The notes under the pieces were generated by a model. That model made no database searches. It had not been told where the DNA came from and saw nothing but the letters and a program-made list of their open reading frames with translations. A DNA stretch of 64,000 nt. Origin: Antennarius striatus. Taxonomy: Eukaryota; Chordata; Actinopteri; Lophiiformes; Antennariidae. The DNA lies in assembly GCF_040054535.1 (NCBI RefSeq), contig NC_090794.1:6735001-6799000 (forward strand), written 5' to 3'. Made by a program: the position numbers and the translations under genes. Below, one piece after another: positions 57,982 to 64,000 of the stretch; positions within the stretch are counted from its first letter, which is position 1; each line of letters begins with the position of its first letter.

Positions 57982-59568
57982 CTAAAGTATCTGTGCGTCG
58001 TTTTTAAACTGTTTATCAAAGGATAGCCTCTTATAGGTCTCTGTGGTCACCTGCTGCAGATAGAAGATGTCTAGATTGGAGTGTTTGATGGAGGGGAGCT
58101 GGAAGCTGCCACAACGCTTCACTGAATGCTGAATCAGGAAAAACAGCAGTGCTGCAGCCAGGAGGATGGACACTGAGATGCCCAGGATGCTGCCCGTCTT
58201 GATGTAAGAAGGCACCGCTGGTGGTTGAATGCCGGCTGGTGTTGGATAAACAGCAGTAGAGCCTGATCCTTCTTCCTCCTCCTCCTCATCTTCAATGGCT
58301 ACACACATGTAGCTTTTGTGCAGCTTGAAGCCCTCATCGCACAAGCATCTGTAACCACCGAACAGGTTTTCACACTTGTGCTCACACTGCTTCTCCAGCT
58401 CACACTCGTTGATGTCGTAACACGTGGGAGTGCTGGTGTCCATGTCTATGATGTAGCCATCGGGGCAGAAACACTGGTGCAGTTTGTTCTCGTGGTTCAG
58501 GACGCACGACGCCGGACAGTGCGCCTCCGTGCACGTCATTACGCACCTGGTGCGGTCCGCGGGGGACACCCGGAACCCCTTCCTGCACATACACTCATAC
58601 ACCCCGTTGACTTTGTCACACAGCATGTGCTCACACCTCTGGCAGACGCTAACATCCACACACACTCCATCCTCCTCCTCGAAGCCATCTCCGCACCTGC
58701 ACTCGAAGTCGCCCACGGTGTTCTCGCACTCCTCGCCATCCCCGGTGCACGGATTCTCCTCCGCGCACTCGTCCACATCCTCACAGCCTATCCCATCCTC
58801 CGCGAGCCGGTAACCCTGGTTACACTTACACGCGCGGGTGTCGCCCACCTGTTGGCACCCTTGCGCGCACTTGGCGCACGGATCCGCGGTGCAGGTGATC
58901 CGGTTGGGATGGAGAGTTTGCCCCGCTGGGCAGATGCAGTCGTGCGTAGTGGAGTTGCAGTCGTGTTCACAGCCCCCACGGAACACCTCGCAGGTCCAGG
59001 GGGCTTTTGTCCATGCAGTCATAACACACACATGCTTGGAGTCCGGAAAAATGGCGCCAGCCTTTTCCGCCACTGCGATGGTTCCTGGTGGAAACGTTTC
59101 GGAGTCTGTTAAGTCGAAGCCCATCGGGGCGGTGTACCTCACCTGTATTCCTCCGCCCGCCTGTAAACTACCGCATTGCTCCTCGGATGTGTACTGGCAC
59201 AGAAATCCGTCCAGGTTGTCACTGCAAGGCTCCTTTTGCACCGTCACGTTCTGCTCCATCGACACGGAGACGCAGGAACATTGTTGGAAAGCTGCCTCCT
59301 CTGTCGTCCTGTCGTTGGTATGCAGCTCCAGCCAGTAACTACCGCTCACCCCGCCGGGGAGAACCGTCAATACGTTACTGAGGGTGAACTTTAACAAATG
59401 CCCACCCGAGTCTTTGCACCTTTCCTGTGCGCCCTGGAAGTCTTCGGACTCCTGGAAAAGCGCAAAACATTGACTCCCGGCGCAATGTCCGCGCGGAGAG
59501 AGAACGGCTTCCTCCAGCCCGCAGAGGAAAATCACGCAAACAAGAAGCGCGTTCGATGATCGAATCAT
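57982..59568 (-). CDS. thrombomodulin-like receptor 2 (intronless, diverged)
   Basis: 528 residues in one exon. Order: signal peptide about 1-23; a degenerate, shortened C-type lectin-like domain about 29-126; six EGF-like domains at about 200-226, 234-262, 268-303, 309-342, 346-383 and 389-422; a very acidic stalk with EEEGSGS (near 431-437), a good glycosaminoglycan attachment context; TM about 459-481; a longer tail (NLDIFYLQQVTTETYKRLSF) resembling the mammalian THBD tail. EGF3 and EGF6 carry calcium-binding signatures (DVDEC, DINEC). The EGF4-5 linker is VMT, keeping Met344 at the human Met388 position. The lectin domain is about 25 residues shorter than in copy 1 between the WxxL core and the final Cys. 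It is probably a thbd duplicate; a CD93-like role cannot be excluded. Confidence 0.82.
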   Translation of the reverse strand: MIRSSNALLVCVIFLCGLEEAVLSPRGHCAGSQCFALFQESEDFQGAQERCKDSGGHLLKFTLSNVLTVLPGGVSGSYWLELHTNDRTTEEAAFQQCSCVSVSMEQNVTVQKEPCSDNLDGFLCQYTSEEQCGSLQAGGGIQVRYTAPMGFDLTDSETFPPGTIAVAEKAGAIFPDSKHVCVMTAWTKAPWTCEVFRGGCEHDCNSTTHDCICPAGQTLHPNRITCTADPCAKCAQGCQQVGDTRACKCNQGYRLAEDGIGCEDVDECAEENPCTGDGEECENTVGDFECRCGDGFEEEDGVCVDVSVCQRCEHMLCDKVNGVYECMCRKGFRVSPADRTRCVMTCTEAHCPASCVLNHENKLHQCFCPDGYIIDMDTSTPTCYDINECELEKQCEHKCENLFGGYRCLCDEGFKLHKSYMCVAIEDEEEEEEGSGSTAVYPTPAGIQPPAVPSYIKTGSILGISVSILLAAALLFFLIQHSVKRCGSFQLPSIKHSNLDIFYLQQVTTETYKRLSFDKQFKNDAQIL

Positions 59569-59646
59569 GATGTCGATATTAGAGAAGCTGGTGGTTCAAA
59601 CCTCTGCGGGTCCAACTGTGATTCTGGACGATGGATATAAGCTCCA

Positions 59647-59652
59647 TTTATA
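59647..59652 (-). promoter_or_regulatory. TATA box of thbd-like 2
   Basis: CTTTTATAAATGG on the minus strand, about 80 bp upstream of the ATG, a spacing close to that of copy 1. Confidence 0.75.
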
Positions 59653-59666
59653 AAAGCGTCCGACTA

Positions 59667-59686
59667 TTTTTTTTTTTTTTTTTTTT
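59667..59686. repeat. T20 homopolymer between TATA box and ETS motif
   Basis: Twenty T on the + strand. It accounts for the larger TATA-to-motif spacing here (40 bp) than in thbd-like 1 (27 bp). Confidence 0.9.
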
Positions 59687-59692
59687 GTCGGG

Positions 59693-59711
59693 CCAGTGGA
59701 GGAAGGAAGTG
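59693..59711 (-). promoter_or_regulatory. ETS-type promoter motif shared by both thbd-like genes
   Basis: The identical 19-bp block to 55559-55577. Here CCAGTGG also has an inverted partner CCACTGG at 59721-59727, bracketing the GGAA cores. Confidence 0.7.
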
Positions 59712-59751
59712 AAGTTCTGGCCACTGGTTTAAGCTCCGGTCTGATTGCTCA

Positions 59752-59975
59752 CCCCCCCCCAACCCCCACCCCCCACCCCCCAACTCCTTATCTCACAGAG
59801 ACTGGTCCATCAACACACACCGAGAACGCACACTGACGCACACGGAACATTAACTTCAACGAGAGGACGATGGACATAATTCCATGATCCTCCCTCCTTA
59901 GTGGCTCTTCCCTTGTTTTCAGAGGATAGCACCCCCCCCACCCCACCCCTTCCCACCCCACCAGCCCCCCACTCC
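59752..59975. promoter_or_regulatory. C-rich upstream region with repeated CACCC boxes
   Basis: Two clusters, 59752-59787 and 59930-59975, are built of CCCCACCCC-type units, the recognition core of Kruppel-like factors. Mammalian THBD is induced by KLF2; a similar role here is inference, and the tract may simply be low complexity. Confidence 0.35.
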
Positions 59976-60096
59976 TCCCAGAGTTCAGTCACTTACACAA
60001 TCTTTACATGTTTTTTTTTTGTGCCTCTGGTGAAAAAAAAAAAAGAGTGTCATAAAGTTTCAAGTTTGGGAAATTACTTTTTGGCTGCCTGTGAAC

Positions 60097-60190
<94 letters not shown>
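60097..60190. repeat. (CA)n microsatellite
   Basis: An uninterrupted CA array of about 94 bp. Confidence 0.97.
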
Positions 60191-60191
<1 letters not shown>

Positions 60192-62346
60192 CTGAAAGCT
60201 CTGCTGGAGCTTCTACTGCCAGCTATCCAGCAGTGATGAGGGGGTCACATGCGAAATGGGCCAAGATGAGGGGCCTCAGTTTCCCAGGTCTTTGGGGTGT
60301 TTATTTTTTCGTGGGGGGGGGGGGTAACATTTGGTCTGCCTCTGCTGGTGCTGCAGACATGAGGATGCCATAGGTGTCCTATCTTATGTAAGAATGACTT
60401 TAAATTACATTTTTAACTCTTGATTTCAACAGATGCTTAGAACTACACATGACATCATCAACCCCATCCCATTATGTACTAATGTTACATAATATAATAT
60501 AACGATATTACTAATAATACTAATAATATTACTAATATTATAATCTTATAAACAAAAGGGACCAACAGAGAGGAACTATCTTTGTGATTTATAGCAAAGG
60601 CTTACTTAGTTTATTCTTTCAATAAATCACCTATTTGAACATAATTAGTTAAATCAGAAAAGGGTGAATTAAGTATTTTTGTGTGTGAACCCTTGTGAAC
60701 CTGTAAGCTGTATTTATCCTTGATTACTTTGAACGACTTATTCTATACAACAGTCAAAGTAAAATTTGAAATGCAGCCCAACTTCCTCAGAGGAGCATCT
60801 CAGAGCAAAGTCCCTCCTTCCAGGAGAGACACTGACTCATGGCAGGAGGACTAACTTCCTTAATCCTAATAATAATTCCAGAACTAGAGACGCCATTGTC
60901 TAATTGATGCTAAATGTAAACCGGTCATCATTCTTTTACCGTTAAACATTTTTTCTCAAATGAGTCGGGGTGGTCCAGGAGGAAGAGAGTTGCCTTCCAC
61001 TCTTTTCTCACGAGGGAAAAGTGACTGGAATAAGAAGAGGAAGCAAAGAACAAGAGGACTGGATGCAGTTCTTGCAGTCCAGGAACACAAACGTGACAAG
61101 TTCGACATGACATTATGCAAACACATTCAGTGGAGTTCGGGTGGAGTTCGGGTTGAGTAGATCTGAAGGAATGTAATCACATCTGATTGGTTTCCACCCC
61201 AAAGTGATACCGTGTGACTCACTGGATGTGAGAGAACGTCCCGAGTGCGTGTGTGGAGAATGACATGAGGAAATTATTATGTAAATGAGCATCAGCTGTA
61301 AGCAGGAGAGCATTCGGGGAGATATAAGCTGGTTTATGAGTCAGTGAACTCTGAGAGGTGGTCGGCTCCAATACCGCGGTTTCAATACCGCTTTATGTTC
61401 CACTATGAAAATGGAATGGGGTGGAGCGGATGTGACTGAGGCGTACAGGAAGGGGAATCCTTTGTTCACACCGTAGAAACAAAAATAACCAGTTATGTGT
61501 TTGGAATTGACTTGCAAATGATAAATTTTATGATCCTGACCTTTGCTGTGATGCCCAGTGGCGGACGGTGTGAATTCAGTCCAGACAACGTCTGCAATCT
61601 TAACTTAAAGTCAGCCTGGTGATAAAAACCAGGCTGGTTGTTCTCGATAAATATTTTCCCAGTTATCCGTCTTTGTTGCCCACGCCGAGTTTATCCAACG
61701 GGGCCTGAAGATTGTGTTGTTTCTCCTAAAGCTCTCTTTTTCCAGTCAGAGCTGTGACTGTGTTTTTACAGTGGAACCATGTGATGTGGTTACATTGACA
61801 AACTTTGGTGCTGGTGCCACGAACAACATCCTCGGCGCAGCCTTGTTTTTAGCTGGGCTTTTGTGATATAACTCAACTTGTTGAAACTGCCTCACCTTGA
61901 CTGACCTGTGAAGGCCTCACGAGTTTCCTGCTGCGTTCGCCTAACTGGCGCCCAAATGTTGAGGACAACGTCTTTATCCTGTTGGTACGATGTGGTGAAA
62001 GGAAGGCAGAGGTCGACCGCACAGGAGGCAGCCGGGGTTCCACATCTTCTGGAACTCGACGCCCACGTCTGTTTGTCAGCACATTTCTGAGCATCAGAGT
62101 ATAACATGGTAAAAATAAAAAGGAAGAAATAGAACTAAGAAAAGTGAACTGGTCTTTTTGAACATTGTTACATATAAAATAATGAGAATAACAACTCAGT
62201 TTAAACTCCTCAAATCACTATCAATATGGATTTTCTGGCTCCTCTTACTGTCATTGAAGGCATCATGTGATGGAAACTATGGACTATTTCACAGATAGTT
62301 TTGGTTTTATACAGTGACGTTGAGCTGAATCAATATTTTATGCAAT

Positions 62347-62400
62347 AACTTAATTTCCCTTCGGGGATTATAACAGTGTATAAAATAAAATAAATTAAAA
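62347..62400 (+). repeat. non-LTR retrotransposon 3' tail
   Basis: TAATTTCCCTTCGGGGATTA followed by an AAATAAAATAAAT tail is the usual end of a fish LINE (consensus: aatttcccttcggggattaataaagt), in the orientation opposite to 19511-19583. Confidence 0.6.
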
Positions 62401-63460
62401 AAAATTAAAATTAACGACGGCAGATTTAATTCTCACTCATTTCAGTTAATTCCCATGGAATTGCTGATAAAAAATGTTGGATCTTTGAGGGTGCAGTGTT
62501 TCAAATATGGAGAAAGACTGTTTTCCTTGTTAGCAACATGTTATGTTTAATATTACTGTACCTTTTCTTATTTTAACTCGCAGGTTAATGTCATTCTAAC
62601 AAAGAAAAACCTCAACAACAAAAAAACAGCGCTGACCCCACTGGTTCTCAAACCTTCCACCTTAAGTTCTGCTGTCGGTTACTTGGCAGAGATGTGTCAC
62701 CAGCCAAGGAGGAAAAGGTGTTTCTATGTCTGGATGAGGATGAAAAGAGTTTGGGAGTTGATTAATCCCTTACCCCCCCCCCCACCCAACCCCTCCACCC
62801 TGCTCCTCCCGCACACACAACGGAGGCATGACACCGCCATTTATCATGTGCCCTGTGTGTCCCCACATCCTGAGGAATTGCATCTGATGCTTTGTCATGA
62901 GTGGCAGCAGCGAGGGAACACACGTCACGTGACCCCCACCCCCAACCCCCACACATCACCTCACAGGCCTCACATCTCCACCAGGGAGGGGCTGGTCTTT
63001 ACATAAATTCACATTCAAAGTAAAAGCCCCCTTTAGTATTCAACAGAAACTCTTTCACGTTGTTTTAGTACATGGCTGGTGGATGCTATGGCGATGGAAA
63101 GTGAAGAACATTTTATTGTATTTGTTCAGCCAATGGAAAAATAGTGCAGTATACACTGGTAACATTCTTGGTATCTGATTGGACAGCCCACCTCCAGAAT
63201 CACTGTCAGAGTCACAGAACTCAACCTGAAAAAAAAATCCTGTTTATATTGTTTATAACAGATTATTTAAGAACAAACAACGACTAAATCTTTGACCATA
63301 AAAACCTACTGTATTAGAAATATTTTTTTATTGCCAGTAGCTGTAAGAAAAAATATGAATTAACAAAGTGGTGGGTCTGGATCTATTTCTCAACTAGATC
63401 AAACTTGGATTTTGTCATTTTTGAAGAGGTTCACTCCAACACTGCACATAACATACATAA

Positions 63461-63605
63461 CGTAACGTAACGTAACGTAACGTAACGTAACGTAACGTAA
63501 CGTAACGTAACGTAACGTAACGTAACATAACATAACATAACATAACATAACATAACATAACATAACATAACATAACATAACATAACATAACATAATATAA
63601 CATAA
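63461..63605. repeat. pentanucleotide array: 13 x CGTAA then 14 x CATAA
   Basis: Thirteen uninterrupted CGTAA units (63461-63525) switch cleanly to fourteen CATAA units (63526-63595), then one TATAA and one CATAA. It creates artefactual open frames on the minus strand. Confidence 0.97.
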
Positions 63606-64000
63606 CAAGCGTGCTCCCTCCTCTTTGTAAATACGGGCTTGGTGTACTTTTAGGAACACCCAAAGTGGAGTCTGATCTCTGACCGTCGCTGACCTGGACG
63701 AACGCTCTGTGAGGATATTGTGTTTAACCGTCTGAGACGCACAGATAAATGCGAGCCATGAAAATCATGCACTGGATTCAGGAATTAGGAAGAAAGGTAG
63801 ATCCACCCCCACAATGGCAGGAAGTACCCCTTTGGGACTTTTACGTGATATCATCAGCCTTCAGGTTTAGCAATCAAAATATATTACATGTCTAAAGGAT
63901 GGTCGGCATCTTTGTTTTACTCCTTTTCTACTCTGTTTGGGATCCGAGCCACATCGAAACAAAGGCTGCTATGACATCTTCAGTCTCTTCCAGTCTGACA

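Larger units (their letters stand above)
59988..64000. other. intergenic region to window end, no gene found
   Basis: It holds a CA array, G and C homopolymer runs, a LINE 3' tail, a small inverted repeat (61612-61636), a CpG-containing stretch near 61890-62090 with no recognisable product, and a pentanucleotide array at 63461-63605. Confidence 0.6.

Noticed and set aside
58318..59112. 264-residue + strand frame across thbd-like 2
   Set aside because: Antisense shadow of the cysteine-rich EGF coding sequence.
61892..62107. Overlapping minus-strand frames in a CpG-containing patch
   Set aside because: No recognisable domain, no splice-bounded conservation and no neighbouring exons; not supported as a gene.
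63461..63605. Possible CRISPR or telomeric array
   Set aside because: The units are contiguous 5-mers without spacers and do not match the vertebrate telomere hexamer. It is a simple satellite.
63399..63663. Minus-strand frames of repeated CYVML units
   Set aside because: Translation of the CATAA/CGTAA pentanucleotide array.

Overview
The window is nuclear DNA of a ray-finned (teleost) fish. It carries spliced vertebrate genes with short GT-AG introns, many long (CA)n microsatellites, and degraded fish-type LINE/SINE fragments. There is no sign of bacterial, viral or organellar genes. Four protein-coding genes can be supported: disp1 (Dispatched-1) on the + strand, tlr5 (membrane form) on the - strand, and two intronless thrombomodulin-like genes in tandem on the - strand.

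Layout. Positions 1-16016 hold no gene I can support; they contain microsatellites, a short fish repeat and one conserved-element-like stretch. A CpG-rich block at about 16017-16640 is the likely disp1 promoter, with a probable non-coding first exon ending at the GTAAG donor at 16420. The disp1 coding exons run from 21414 to 41200 (nine coding exons, 1606 residues as assembled here). Intron 2 is 11.6 kb and the remaining introns are 82 bp to 1.7 kb. Disp1 and tlr5 are convergent: tlr5 (four coding exons, 895 residues) reads from 50669 down to 46187. Upstream of tlr5 lie two large CA arrays and a relic of a non-LTR retrotransposon. Thbd-like gene 1 occupies 53777-55438 and thbd-like gene 2 occupies 57982-59568, each with a TATA box and a shared 19-bp ETS-type promoter motif. 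The rest, to 64000, is intergenic and includes a two-block CGTAA/CATAA pentanucleotide array.

Biology. Disp1 exports lipid-modified Hedgehog from producing cells. Tlr5 is the flagellin receptor. Thrombomodulins are endothelial receptors that redirect thrombin to anticoagulant protein C activation. These genes are not one pathway. The disp1-tlr5 neighbourhood matches the known human 1q41 arrangement, whereas thrombomodulin is on human chromosome 20, so its linkage here looks lineage-specific (inference).

I found no convincing wholly new gene system. The most interesting observations are: a natural leucine in thbd-like 1 at the position equivalent to human thrombomodulin Met388; the 19-bp promoter block identical in the two thrombomodulin paralogs; a truncated lectin domain in thbd-like 2; a stop-free, frame-preserving disp1 intron next to a 30-nt microexon; and a perfect 16-bp hairpin inside a disp1 intron.
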